Shown piece by piece: positions 34,057-43,212 of a stretch of 64,000 nt of DNA. The notes beneath the pieces were generated by a model. It was not told the DNA's origin. It saw only the letters and a program-made list of their open reading frames with translations, and searched no databases. The stretch is taken from NCBI RefSeq assembly GCF_019925205.1, contig NC_083560.1:98422083-98486082 (forward strand), in the 5' to 3' direction. The first letter of the stretch is position 1. Every line of letters starts with the position of its first letter. The stretch is from Metopolophium dirhodum. Its lineage: Eukaryota > Arthropoda > Insecta > Hemiptera > Aphididae. The position numbers and the translations under genes were made by a program.

Positions 34057-34988
34057 GATAGATGTATAATGTATTCGAGAAGTAAAATCAAAAAAACTCA
34101 ACAATAAAATAAATTGGAATTATAATAATAAAACTCATAAACAAGAATGCGTAAGAGAAAATGATTTACAAGCATCTGTACACAAGCGCAAGTCTCAATC
34201 GATCAACATTTAACATTTTAACGTATTAACGGTTTGGAAACATAGATAATCAATTGTAATATCAATGTTTGGAAGCCGGCAAGACGTTGGGTAACGACAC
34301 CAGTAAATGAACACTCCTAGTGAATGAACAAACTTTACGTTTTTAATTATTTTAAGAATTGGGCAACAGTGATGTCTATATAAATATCATTATAAAATAC
34401 TAGAAATAATAGTTATGGTGACACTGTAAATATGAATATTTGATAATAATTTGATTTACTGATAATAGTGTTGTTTATTAGTCTTGTGTAGATAATGGCA
34501 TGAATGATCTCAAATGTCTTATTTTTTGAAAAGTACTGGTTTACAAATTAAGGTTTTAAAGTTCAATTCATTAGATTTCAAAGGTAAATATATATTAATA
34601 TTAATGTTTAAATGCTAAGGAACACGAATATGTCATTTTCAGTTATCTAAAATGCTTATTTAACCCTGATATCTTGGTGTTCATGTACTGGATTAGAAAA
34701 GTACTACAAATCTATTAAATGAACACAGTGTTCATTCACTGGAAAAGTAAAAATAATTGTTTTGCTTAAAATTTACAAAATTGAATACATAATGCTTTAA
34801 AAACAATTATTTATACATAACAATGTTGTTTTAAATTAATTATACCAATGAATGAACAGGTTTTTATTATTTGTTCATTTACTGGTGTTTCAATATAAAT
34901 TCTAGTGAATGAACATTATCAAACAAAAAAGTATACTTTAAATTAATATTGTGTAACTATTTTTTACTTAGCATAAAATACATAGAAA

Positions 34989-37751
34989 ATGGAAGAAATA
35001 AACAGACAAAAAAAACACGAAAGATTCAAATACAGCGAAGAAGACTTAAAAAAGGCCATGATAGCAGTTCAACAAAAAGAAATGTCTTTGTGTAAAGCCA
35101 GTTCTAGTTTTAATATTCCTAAAGGTACTTTATTTAATAAATTAAGTAAAAAAGTTCCACTGGAAAGAAAAATGGGGCCTAAAACATATTTATCAACTGA
35201 GGAAGAAATTAGAATTAAAAATTGGATTCTAGCCAAGGCAGCAGTTGGTTTTCCAGTCAGGCCTGATGATATTAGAGACTCTGTACAAAATGTATTAAAA
35301 CTATTCACACGTGATACACCTTTTATTAATTGTAGGCCGGGTATTAAATGGTTCAATTTATTTTTAAATCGCCACAAAGAAATTGGAAAAAGAAACGCTG
35401 AAGTTGTATCAAAAGCAAGGGCTTTGGTAACACAAGAACAAATTAAAAACTGGTTTGCTGGTGTGAAAATTTTTTTAATAAATGAAGACTGTTTGGATAT
35501 ATTGGATGATAGTAGACGCATTTTAAATTGTAATGAGACTGGGATGAATACTTGCCCTAAAACAGGCAAAGTATTGTGTCTAAAGCAAATGCCAAATTTC
35601 TATGAGATTGCAAATGGTCCAGAAAAAGAATGTACAACTGTATTATGTTCCTTTTCCGCTGATGGTACATCATTTCCTCCAATGGTTGTTTGTCCATACA
35701 AACGTATACCTGCTGCAATTGTTAATAAATTACCCGACAGTTGGGTGTATGGTCGATCTGATAGTGGTTGGATGATTTCTTCTACTTTTTTTGAATATAT
35801 TGCAAATTCTTTATATCCTAGTTTGGTCAAAAAAAAGGTTCCATTCCCAGTGTTATTATTTTTGGATGGTCACAGTAGTCATTTAAGCTTGGACTTATCT
35901 GAATTTTGTGCTGATAAACAAATACATTTGTATTGTTTACCTCCAAACGCTACACATATTTTACAGCCATGCGATGTCTCCATTTTTAAGCCGTTAAAAG
36001 CTCACTGGAAAAAAGTTGTCCATAAATGCAAACAGTCTGATTCAATAACAATAAATAAATTGAATTTTGCTGCAATATTTAAGGAAGCATTTGACAAAAT
36101 AACTATTGAAGTCATCCAAAATGGGTTTAGAGCATGTGGTCTCTTTCCTTTTGATGAAAATGCGGTTGACTATGATAAATACATTCCAAACAGATCATTT
36201 AGTACATCAGACGTTTCCTCAATTTCAAACAATGAATTAAAATCTTATGCATTACCTAGACCAACAATTGATCAGTTTTTAATAGCAAAGCATGTCATCA
36301 AATTTGTTCTACAAGATAAAGTATTAACAGACAATGACGAAATTAGACATGTAATAGAAGAGTGCAATAAAGCTGAAACACCTGGTGGTGAGCAAATTCA
36401 ATCTAATGTTGACGGATTTTTGAATTTTGATTTACAAAATATGCCAATGGAAATACTTGATGATTCATTTAATTTGAATATGTTTGATGAAATAGTGTAT
36501 GATAACTTACACTGTACAAATATTGAAGTACCAAACAGTGACCAAATTAATAATAATTGTGTTTTTAAAAATTATGATGAGAAAAAGACTGATGAACTAT
36601 TTAATAGTGAAGAAAATAATAAAACTTTAACCTTAAACGGTGATGAACAATTAAATAGCTTAGAAAATAATACAACTGAAGTAATAAACTATGATGAGAA
36701 AAAGACTGATAAACTATTTAATAGTGAAGAAAATAATAAAACTTTAACCTTAAACGGTGATGAACAATTAAATAGCTTAGAAAATAATACAACTGAAGTA
36801 ATAAACTATGATGAGAAAAAGACTGATGAACTATTTAATAGTGAAGAAAATAATAAAACTTTAACCTTAAACGGTGATGAACAATTAAATAGTTTAGAAA
36901 ATAATACAACTAAAGTAATAAACTGTGATAAGAATAATACTGATGAACAACTGAATATTGAAGGAAATAATAAATGTGTTTTTAAAAATGATGATAAGAA
37001 AAAAACTGATGAACTATTTAATAGTGAAGAAAATAATAAATGTGCTAATATGAACTATGATGAGGAAAAGACTGATGAACAATATAATAGTGAAAAAAGT
37101 AATAATACTTTAATCTTAAACTGTGATGAACAATTGAATACAGGAATCAAAATTAATAATTTGAGTGAATGTTTAATTGATAATATATGGTCAAAACATT
37201 TTCCATGGCCTAAAACTCATAGCACATTACAAAAGTCAACTAAAACATTTGAACGAAAAGTACCATATGCAATTACATCAATGCAGTGGCAAGAAATACA
37301 AAGAGAAAAAGAATGTGTTAAATTAAGAAAACAAGAAGCCATAGATACTAGAAAAGAAGAAAGAAAGCGGAAGGCTCTTGAAAAAGAAGTTACACTTGAG
37401 GAAAAAAGGAAAAAAAAGAACACAAAAAAAGATGAAGTAGAAGAACTCGAAGACCTCAAAAAGCTCATACCACAAAATCAAACCTCAACCTCAAAAGTAA
37501 TTAAAACCAAGTGCTACACAGTTGGATGTTTTGTGATTGTTGAATATGAGGAAGAATATTTTCCAGGGGAAAAAAATAACGAGTATCAAGTTCGTGTGAT
37601 GTGCATGTCAGGCTTAAATTGGAAATGGCCAGAAAAACCAGATTTATGTTGGTATAAAAAAGAATATATAATGCAACACATAATGCCTCCTAAATTAGTC
37701 AATACCAGAAAAGTATATGCTGTTCCTGAAATTAATAATTATAAAATGTAA
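34989..37751 (+). CDS. pogo/DDE_1-type transposase with CENP-B-like HTH (920 aa), first catalytic Asp replaced by Asn
   Basis: A single 920-codon frame. An N-terminal psq/CENP-B-type HTH ('YSEEDLKKAMIAVQ', 'SSFNIPKGTLFNKL', residues ~12-60) is followed by a second DNA-binding helix region (~70-150, 'PGIKWFNLFLNRH'). The DDE_1 core follows: 'ILNCNETGMN' with Asn182 where the first catalytic Asp is expected, 'LLFLDGHSSH' with Asp293, and 'ILQPCDVSIFKPLK' with Asp329 (35 residues between the last two, as in pogo). Residues ~525-720 are low-complexity Asn/Asp/Glu-rich with 39-residue tandem repeats. A Lys/Glu coiled-coil-like stretch follows (~765-840). The C-terminus (~850-915, 'CFVIVEYEEEYFPG', 'WKWPEKPDLCWYKKEYI') is a small beta-rich domain seen in some insect and cnidarian DDE_1 proteins. 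The frame is intact, but Asn182 probably abolishes strand cleavage. Host co-option or a recent single mutation are both possible. Confidence 0.88.
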   Translation: MEEINRQKKHERFKYSEEDLKKAMIAVQQKEMSLCKASSSFNIPKGTLFNKLSKKVPLERKMGPKTYLSTEEEIRIKNWILAKAAVGFPVRPDDIRDSVQNVLKLFTRDTPFINCRPGIKWFNLFLNRHKEIGKRNAEVVSKARALVTQEQIKNWFAGVKIFLINEDCLDILDDSRRILNCNETGMNTCPKTGKVLCLKQMPNFYEIANGPEKECTTVLCSFSADGTSFPPMVVCPYKRIPAAIVNKLPDSWVYGRSDSGWMISSTFFEYIANSLYPSLVKKKVPFPVLLFLDGHSSHLSLDLSEFCADKQIHLYCLPPNATHILQPCDVSIFKPLKAHWKKVVHKCKQSDSITINKLNFAAIFKEAFDKITIEVIQNGFRACGLFPFDENAVDYDKYIPNRSFSTSDVSSISNNELKSYALPRPTIDQFLIAKHVIKFVLQDKVLTDNDEIRHVIEECNKAETPGGEQIQSNVDGFLNFDLQNMPMEILDDSFNLNMFDEIVYDNLHCTNIEVPNSDQINNNCVFKNYDEKKTDELFNSEENNKTLTLNGDEQLNSLENNTTEVINYDEKKTDKLFNSEENNKTLTLNGDEQLNSLENNTTEVINYDEKKTDELFNSEENNKTLTLNGDEQLNSLENNTTKVINCDKNNTDEQLNIEGNNKCVFKNDDKKKTDELFNSEENNKCANMNYDEEKTDEQYNSEKSNNTLILNCDEQLNTGIKINNLSECLIDNIWSKHFPWPKTHSTLQKSTKTFERKVPYAITSMQWQEIQREKECVKLRKQEAIDTRKEERKRKALEKEVTLEEKRKKKNTKKDEVEELEDLKKLIPQNQTSTSKVIKTKCYTVGCFVIVEYEEEYFPGEKNNEYQVRVMCMSGLNWKWPEKPDLCWYKKEYIMQHIMPPKLVNTRKVYAVPEINNYKM
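36573..36923 (+). repeat. Three near-identical 117-bp in-frame tandem repeats
   Basis: Units start at 36573, 36690 and 36807, exactly 117 bp (39 codons) apart, and differ by only a few bases. The protein unit contains 'YDEKKTDELFNSEENNKTLT'. Degenerate partial units continue to about 37150. The high DNA identity indicates recent expansion within the transposase gene. Confidence 0.95.
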
Positions 37752-38702
37752 TTATTAATTAATTTATTAAAAAAATTATATTGTTTTGTATTATACCTAG
37801 TATACCTAACTAGGTAACTATTTTATAAAAGTTTAATTTTATGTTGTTTAATTAGTTATTATAAACATTGGTACCTAGATATTATGATAGGTAAAGGTAT
37901 TTTTAGTTAATAAGTTTGCTTATTCATATTTAGGTACTGTACCTATTAGTGTTAAAACATTGGAAGTTTAAGTTTGTTTATTATTTTTTTTTAACATATT
38001 AAGTTTGAATATTTGTTTTTATATGTGACTATAAGTTTGTTTTAATATTTTATTTTAAGTTTGAAAGTTTGTTTTAAATTTATACCTATATTGAAATAAG
38101 TTATTAAGGAGAAACTAATAAAAATTTAAAAATTGTTTAAGATTATAAATGTTATTTCTATCTATCTAATTATTTTGATGGTCATATAATTAAGATATAC
38201 AGTATACACTGTTTGACATGACGTATTAAATTTCAAAATTCATGTTTGAAATCTGTAAGTTTATCTAAAATATTTATGGAGGCTGCAAAAGCACACAAAT
38301 TTGGTTTATTTTAAATTGTAATTATTACGTTCATTTACTAGAAATTAATGTTCAATTACTAGAAATTGCTAAATTTGGTTTATTTTAAATTTTAATTATT
38401 ACGTTCATTTACTAGAAATGAATGTTCAATTACTAGAAATTATGTTCACCCATTGGGAAATTGGCAGAAAGAACTTAAATAAATAATTTTGTGTTGAATA
38501 TTATCGTTTACAAATATTTAAAAATATAATAATAGAAATATTAATACCTACGATTAGGAAAAAAAATTTAATTATTTATGAGTTAGATATTTTTTAAGGA
38601 ACATTTTTTTGAAAATTTTTCAACCTTAGGTGTTCATTTACTGGTGTTGTTACCTTGGTAGGTTGTATCAGTTATCACAGAATAATTCAATAATACGTCT
38701 AT

Positions 38703-38958
38703 TGGTTACTGCGTTACCAAGATTTCCCCCCTATCACTAACGATGATAGGCCACAACAGGGAAAAAGGTTACCTTGAAAAAACTTAGAGACGAGAAATAA
38801 ATGCTACTAAAAATATTTATTACACAAAAAGAATAATTACACGTGTTTTGGTTTAAAAGCGGGAGAAACGACTGGTGGTGGTCGGCGAACGAACGTTGAT
38901 GAGGCGGGCCACGACTAACGCGGTGATCGCCACGATAAGCGTGGTGGGGGTCGCCACA
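38703..38958 (-). repeat. 3' LTR of the CsRn1-like element
   Basis: 256 bp, matching 42957-43212 base for base as far as I can read. The adjacent purine tract on the element strand ('ccaaggggaaggtag', 38973-38959) is the plus-strand primer. Confidence 0.95.
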
Positions 38959-39000
38959 CTACCTTCCCCTTGGTAGAGAGAAACGAACTCGTTTCTGCTG

Positions 39001-40242
39001 TCACTGACGTTGATTGGAGACGGGGTTGGAAGTGTCGATCTGCTCGACTGGAGCCGAAACGTACGAATGGTCGGCGACTGGATCTTCGCGAAGGAGGAGT
39101 GCCGGCTTCAGACGATCAATCGAGATCCAGCTTGTGCGATTGTGGAGTTGTAGCTTAAAGTTTTTGTCGTTGCGCTCTATGACGGCGAAAGGCCCGTCGT
39201 AACGCGGCTGTAGAGGCTTTCGCGTGGCGTCGACGCGGAGGAAAACGTGCGACGTGGTTGACATATTTTCGGGCACGAAAATCGTACGATTGGAGTGATC
39301 CGTGCCGGAAGTAGGACGGAGTAACGACATTGAATCCTTGAGCGTGCGTACCAGGTCTGGGACTCGAGGCTCGGGCTGGACGGCATGGAAAAATTCACCG
39401 GGTAAGCGCAAGGTCGTACCGTAGACCATTTCTGCCGGCGAAAAACCCAGGTCCGGCTTGACAATGCTGCGGAGTGCCAATAACACGGTCGGTAATGTCC
39501 TGGTCCACTGTGAGTTGTTTTGAGCGGTCAGAGCCGCTTCAAGCGGTCGATGGAGACGTTCGACTAACCCGTTGGCTTGAGGGTGATAAGGCGAGGTACG
39601 AATATGTCGAAAACTGTATGTTTGACTGAGTGCGGAAAATAGTTCGGACTCAAATTGTCTGCCTTGGTCCGTCGTGACTATGTCCGGAACTCCGAAACGC
39701 GCGATCCATTGAGCAACTAATTTGTCGGCGACGGTGTGTGACGTCATGTTGGCGAGTGGATACGCCTCGGGCCAACGCGTAAATCTGTCGACGACTGTAA
39801 AAAGGTATTTGCAACCTTCGCACATGGGTAACGGCCCGACCAGGTCAACGTGGATATGCCCGAAACGTCGGTCGGGTGACGCGAAAGGTGACAATGGCGA
39901 AATTACGTGCCGGTTTACTTTGACGCGCTGACAAGCAACGCAGTGACTTGTGCACTTCCGAATTTGTCGATCCATATCAGGCCAACAATGCCTTTCTTTG
40001 ACGAGAGCGAGCGTGGCTCTGGTGCCGGGATGCGCCTGTCCGTGTAAAATGTCAAAAACGCGTCGACGAAGCGTTGCAGGAACGTAAGTGCGCGACCTAC
40101 CGGGTATTGTATTGACGTGTCGAGAAATACGGGACCCGAAGCTGTGTCGTGCGCTACGAGTTTTAGCGAAGTGTCGAACGTGCCGTCGAGAATTAGTTGA
40201 AGCTGCGGATCTTCGGCTTGGTCCTTTGACAATGTATTGCAA
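39001..40242 (-). pseudogene. pol: integrase part of the CsRn1-like element (frame-shifted from RT)
   Basis: 413 codons. The visible domains are the HHCC zinc domain ('HPGTRATLALVKERHCW', 'CTSHCVACQR'), the catalytic core with Asp in 'HVDLVGP', Asp in 'TTDQGRQF' and Glu in 'NGLVERLHRPLE', and a C-terminal GPY/F module ('RYDGPFAVIER'). It would insert the cDNA into the genome. The frame differs from RT-RNase H by one base. The switch must fall near 40100, just before 'RTYVPATLRRR', because RT-frame sequence beyond it is meaningless. In related elements pol is one frame, so this is most likely an indel. Otherwise the gene is well preserved. Confidence 0.88.
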
Positions 40243-41996
40243 TCCGGGAGCTGCGCGTGCAGCGTGACGGTTTCGAGTCGGGAGAGAGCGTCCGGGACGA
40301 CGTTCTTGTCCCCGTGGATATGTTCAATTTGTTGGACGAATTGTGCGATGAAGCTGATGTGTCGTAATTGTCTGTCACTGTATTTGTCTGTTTTTACGGA
40401 AAACATGTGCGTTAGTGGCTTGTGGTCGGTCAGAAGTACAACGTGTCGGCCCTCGATGAGGTGAAGAAAATGACGTGTAGCTAAATAGGCGGCAAGCAAT
40501 TCTCGGTCGAAGGTGCTGTAACGAGCTTGAGCGGACGTGAGCTTCCTAGAGAAAAAGCCGAGTGGTTTCCAGGTGTCATCGATGAACTGCTCGAGGACTG
40601 CGCCTATGGCTGTATTCGATGCGTCTGTACACAATCGGAGATCAGCGTCTATACTCAGGTGACAAAGAAATAACGTGTCCGCGAGAGCGTTGCGGGACTT
40701 GTCAAAAGCGAGTCGCGTTTCTGGTGACCAACACAATTTGCCGTCCTTCTGCTTGACCGACGAAGCGAGCTCGAATAACGGAGACTGCAGTTGTGCCGCG
40801 TTTGGTATAAACCTGTGGTAGTAATTGACAGAACCAAGGAAACGTTGCAGTGCTTTTTTAGAAACCGGAAGTGGCCAGTATCGTATCTGATCTATTCGCT
40901 CGGGTGGCGGGCTACAACCATCGCCGTTGACGACATGTCCGAGAAAAACTAGTTGTGGTACACCTAGTACGCATTTGCTGACGTTAATTGCGACGCCGAA
41001 CTTTTGAAAACGCTCAAGTACAGATCGTAAGTGCGTTTCATGTTCGGACTCGGACTGTGACGCGATCAAAACGTCGTCTATGTATGCGAACACGAAATCT
41101 AAACCGCGGAGAATGTCATTAACGAAACGCTGAAAAGTTTGGGCGGCGTTCTTCAACCCGAAACACATTACCGGAAATTCATACAGCCCGAAAGGTGTTG
41201 TTACAGCGGTTTTAGCGATGTCGTCGCGTGCGACGGGGATCTGATGATACGCACGCACCAGATCGAGTTTCGAAAAAATAGTTTTACCGTGAAGATTGCC
41301 GGTGAAATCGTGAATGTGTGGTAAAGGGTACCGGTCCGCCTTGGTGATTGCATTCAGCCTTCGGTAGTCACCACAAGGGCGAAACGATCCATCTTTCTTG
41401 CTGACAAGTAGCAAAGGGCTGGCCCACGCGCTGTCCGATGGACGGCAAATACCTGCGCGGAGCATAAAATCGAACTCCTTCCGAGCTGCACTGAGACGGT
41501 CAGGTGCGAGACGACGTGGTCGCGAAAACAACGGCGGTCCGGTGGTCGAAAGAACGTGTTCGACGTTGTGTGCGAAAACGGCTGGTACGGGGGATTCCCG
41601 CGTGACCTTAGGAAAATCTGCGATCAAGTTGGTCCATAAACGTGGCTGAGAGACCACGCAAATGGTCGGCGGAACTGTAGTCGCGGTAGCGATTTTGGAT
41701 GCCAAACCCGAGTTCGAATCGACCAACCTGTTACGGCGAACGTCGACTAACAAACCGTAATAATGTAAGAAATCTGCCCCGATAATTCCTCGGGTAACAT
41801 CTGCGATTTCAAAAGTCCACGTAAAGGGCCGGGTGAGCCCTAAATCGAGATTGAGCGTTTTTTGTCCGTAGGTTTGAATACGGGTGCCGTTAGCAGCGGT
41901 GAGCGTGATGTCGGACGTAGGGTGTTGACCGGCGGACGGCGGGAGGACAGAGATGTCGGCTCCCGAATCGATAAGAAAACGTCGACCGGAACGCAC
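39915..41996 (-). CDS. pol: protease, reverse transcriptase and RNase H of the CsRn1-like element
   Basis: In order: aspartic protease with 'FLIDSGADISVLP' (DSG in place of the commoner DTG) and 'GIIGADFL'; reverse transcriptase with 'FSKLDLVRAYHQIPV', 'FPVMCFGLKNAAQTFQRF' and the catalytic 'YIDD'; RNase H with 'LRLCTDASNTAIGAVL', 'FDRELLAAY' and 'TDHKPL'. The last ~50 codons are out of frame, overlapping the integrase ORF. Upstream of the first Met the frame stays open through the gag stop, so Pol is expected as a -1 frameshift fusion with Gag. No stop interrupts the enzymatic domains. Confidence 0.92.
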   Translation of the reverse strand: MRSGRRFLIDSGADISVLPPSAGQHPTSDITLTAANGTRIQTYGQKTLNLDLGLTRPFTWTFEIADVTRGIIGADFLHYYGLLVDVRRNRLVDSNSGLASKIATATTVPPTICVVSQPRLWTNLIADFPKVTRESPVPAVFAHNVEHVLSTTGPPLFSRPRRLAPDRLSAARKEFDFMLRAGICRPSDSAWASPLLLVSKKDGSFRPCGDYRRLNAITKADRYPLPHIHDFTGNLHGKTIFSKLDLVRAYHQIPVARDDIAKTAVTTPFGLYEFPVMCFGLKNAAQTFQRFVNDILRGLDFVFAYIDDVLIASQSESEHETHLRSVLERFQKFGVAINVSKCVLGVPQLVFLGHVVNGDGCSPPPERIDQIRYWPLPVSKKALQRFLGSVNYYHRFIPNAAQLQSPLFELASSVKQKDGKLCWSPETRLAFDKSRNALADTLFLCHLSIDADLRLCTDASNTAIGAVLEQFIDDTWKPLGFFSRKLTSAQARYSTFDRELLAAYLATRHFLHLIEGRHVVLLTDHKPLTHMFSVKTDKYSDRQLRHISFIAQFVQQIEHIHGDKNVVPDALSRLETVTLHAQLPDCNTLSKDQAEDPQLQLILDGTFDTSLKLVAHDTASGPVFLDTSIQYPVGRALTFLQRFVDAFLTFYTDRRIPAPEPRSLSSKKGIVGLIWIDKFGSAQVTALLVSASK

Positions 41997-42061
41997 ATCG
42001 GAAACGAAAACACGGTGGTTGCGTAGTGCGGCGGTGGGCTGGTTCGCCTCCGCCGCCCCTA

Positions 42062-42946
42062 TTAGTTTTCCGGAGACTTAAAAGTGCAAGGCGCTATGCA
42101 TTTATGAGCGGACGCACCGAAACGATCGTGATAAAAACACATGCCGTTGTTTTTGTTATTGTTCGATCGTGATTTGGAGCGCGATCTCGAGCGGCTGTGA
42201 TTAGACTTGTTGGCCTGCAGTGTGGCCAAACTAGCGACTTGTGCCGTGAGTGCTGCTATCGCGTTCTCGATTGAGCGGAATCGGTCGGTTGACGGTTCGG
42301 ACGTGTTCACCGCGTGAACATCGTAAGTGGACGTCGCCTCCATGACCCGATCAGCGCGTGCTGCGAGTTCCTCCAAAGACCCATCTTGTCCGGAGATGAT
42401 CGCGGCGGTTGTTGATGGCAATTTCTGTAGCCAAAATTGCTTGAGGGCGTCCTCGCCGATACTGTCTGGAAGTATGTAGCGCATGTCGCGCAACAATTGT
42501 GTTGGCCGTCTATCGCCTAAACCGCCTGGCTGGACGATGCTGCGAAAACGCGTAGTTTGGGGTACCGCGAATGCGGAGATGAGGCGCTGTTTTAGGCTCT
42601 CGTAACAAACTCCGGGCCCGATGAGGTCGCAAACTGTCTTGATGCCTTCCTCGTCTAACGCGGCGATAACGAAATTCGCTTTCGAGGTGTCGGAACGTAA
42701 ACGGTGGTTCGCGAAAACGGCTTCGGCGTGGAAAAACCATTCACGTGGGGAGTGCCGCCAAAAATTAGGTAGACGCACTTGTGCGAAACTCGCGACGGAC
42801 ACGCTATCGGGCGGCGGGTTCGCGTTCTCGTTAGTCGGCGGTTGATTCTCACTCTCGAGCGTGAGAAGGTCACGTGTAGGATTGCCGAAATACATCGTGT
42901 GTTTATAAAAATGTAAAAAGTCGGGTAGAAAACACGAGGTCACCAA
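42062..42946 (-). CDS. gag of the CsRn1-like element (294 aa, CHCC zinc finger)
   Basis: A capsid-like region ('LPNFWRHSPREWFFHAEAVF', 'LLRDMRYILP', 'LKQFWLQKLP') is followed by an Arg/Ser-rich linker and a zinc finger with Cys-x2-His-x9-Cys-x3-Cys spacing ('CFYHDRFGASAHKCIAPC'). Gag forms the virus-like particle. The CHCC spacing separates the CsRn1 clade from other Ty3/gypsy elements. The frame ends at 42062, and pol lies in the -1 frame and overlaps. The true start may be one of the later Met residues, because the first ~15 codons read the leader next to the primer site. Confidence 0.9.
   Translation of the reverse strand: MVTSCFLPDFLHFYKHTMYFGNPTRDLLTLESENQPPTNENANPPPDSVSVASFAQVRLPNFWRHSPREWFFHAEAVFANHRLRSDTSKANFVIAALDEEGIKTVCDLIGPGVCYESLKQRLISAFAVPQTTRFRSIVQPGGLGDRRPTQLLRDMRYILPDSIGEDALKQFWLQKLPSTTAAIISGQDGSLEELAARADRVMEATSTYDVHAVNTSEPSTDRFRSIENAIAALTAQVASLATLQANKSNHSRSRSRSKSRSNNNKNNGMCFYHDRFGASAHKCIAPCTFKSPEN
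42928..42945 (-). promoter_or_regulatory. Primer-binding site of the CsRn1-like element
   Basis: On the element strand TGGTGACCTCGTG starts 12 nt inside the 5' LTR. TGG complements the tRNA CCA end. CsRn1-clade elements are known to use tRNA-Trp. The specific tRNA here was not verified. Confidence 0.55.
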
Positions 42947-42956
42947 TTTGTGGCTT

Positions 42957-43212
42957 TGGTTACTGCGTTACCAAGATTTCCCCCCTATCACTAACGATGA
43001 TAGGCCACAACAGGGAAAAAGGTTACCTTGAAAAAACTTAGAGACGAGAAATAAATGCTACTAAAAATATTTATTACACAAAAAGAATAATTACACGTGT
43101 TTTGGTTTAAAAGCGGGAGAAACGACTGGTGGTGGTCGGCGAACGAACGTTGATGAGGCGGGCCACGACTAACGCGGTGATCGCCACGATAAGCGTGGTG
43201 GGGGTCGCCACA
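42957..43212 (-). repeat. 5' LTR of the CsRn1-like element
   Basis: 256 bp, paired with 38703-38958. Contains the element promoter. No TATA box is obvious. Confidence 0.95.

Larger units (their letters stand above)
34294..38650 (+). mobile_element. pogo-like (IS630-Tc1-mariner) transposon with TA target site
   Basis: The ends ACGACACCAGTAAATGAACAC (21 bp, 34294-34314) and its near-inverse finishing at 38650 form terminal inverted repeats, each flanked by TA (34292-34293 and 38651-38652). One long DDE_1 transposase gene lies inside. Many further copies of the CAGTAAATGAA core (and TTCATTTACTGG/TTCATTTACTAG) occur near both ends, for example around 34315-34330, 34727-34745, 34870-34920 and 38330-38450, and probably form a transposase-binding array. 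Length 4,357 bp. Confidence 0.85.
38703..43212 (-). mobile_element. Ty3/gypsy LTR retrotransposon, CsRn1-like, recent
   Basis: Two 256-bp LTRs that look identical bracket gag and pol on the minus strand. LTR ends are TG...CA (TGTGGCGACC...GTAACCA in element orientation). The Gag carries a CHCC finger rather than CCHC, a hallmark of the CsRn1 clade. Base composition is close to 50% GC, in sharp contrast to the AT-rich surroundings. No 4-6 bp target duplication is visible (left flank ...gtctat, right flank atggca...). Pol has one frameshift between RNase H and integrase. Matching LTRs imply a young insertion or recent conversion. Confidence 0.93.

Noticed and set aside
38970..42873. Plus-strand and out-of-frame ORFs across the CsRn1-like element
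   Set aside because: Shadows of gag and pol on the minus strand, produced by GC-rich codon usage.
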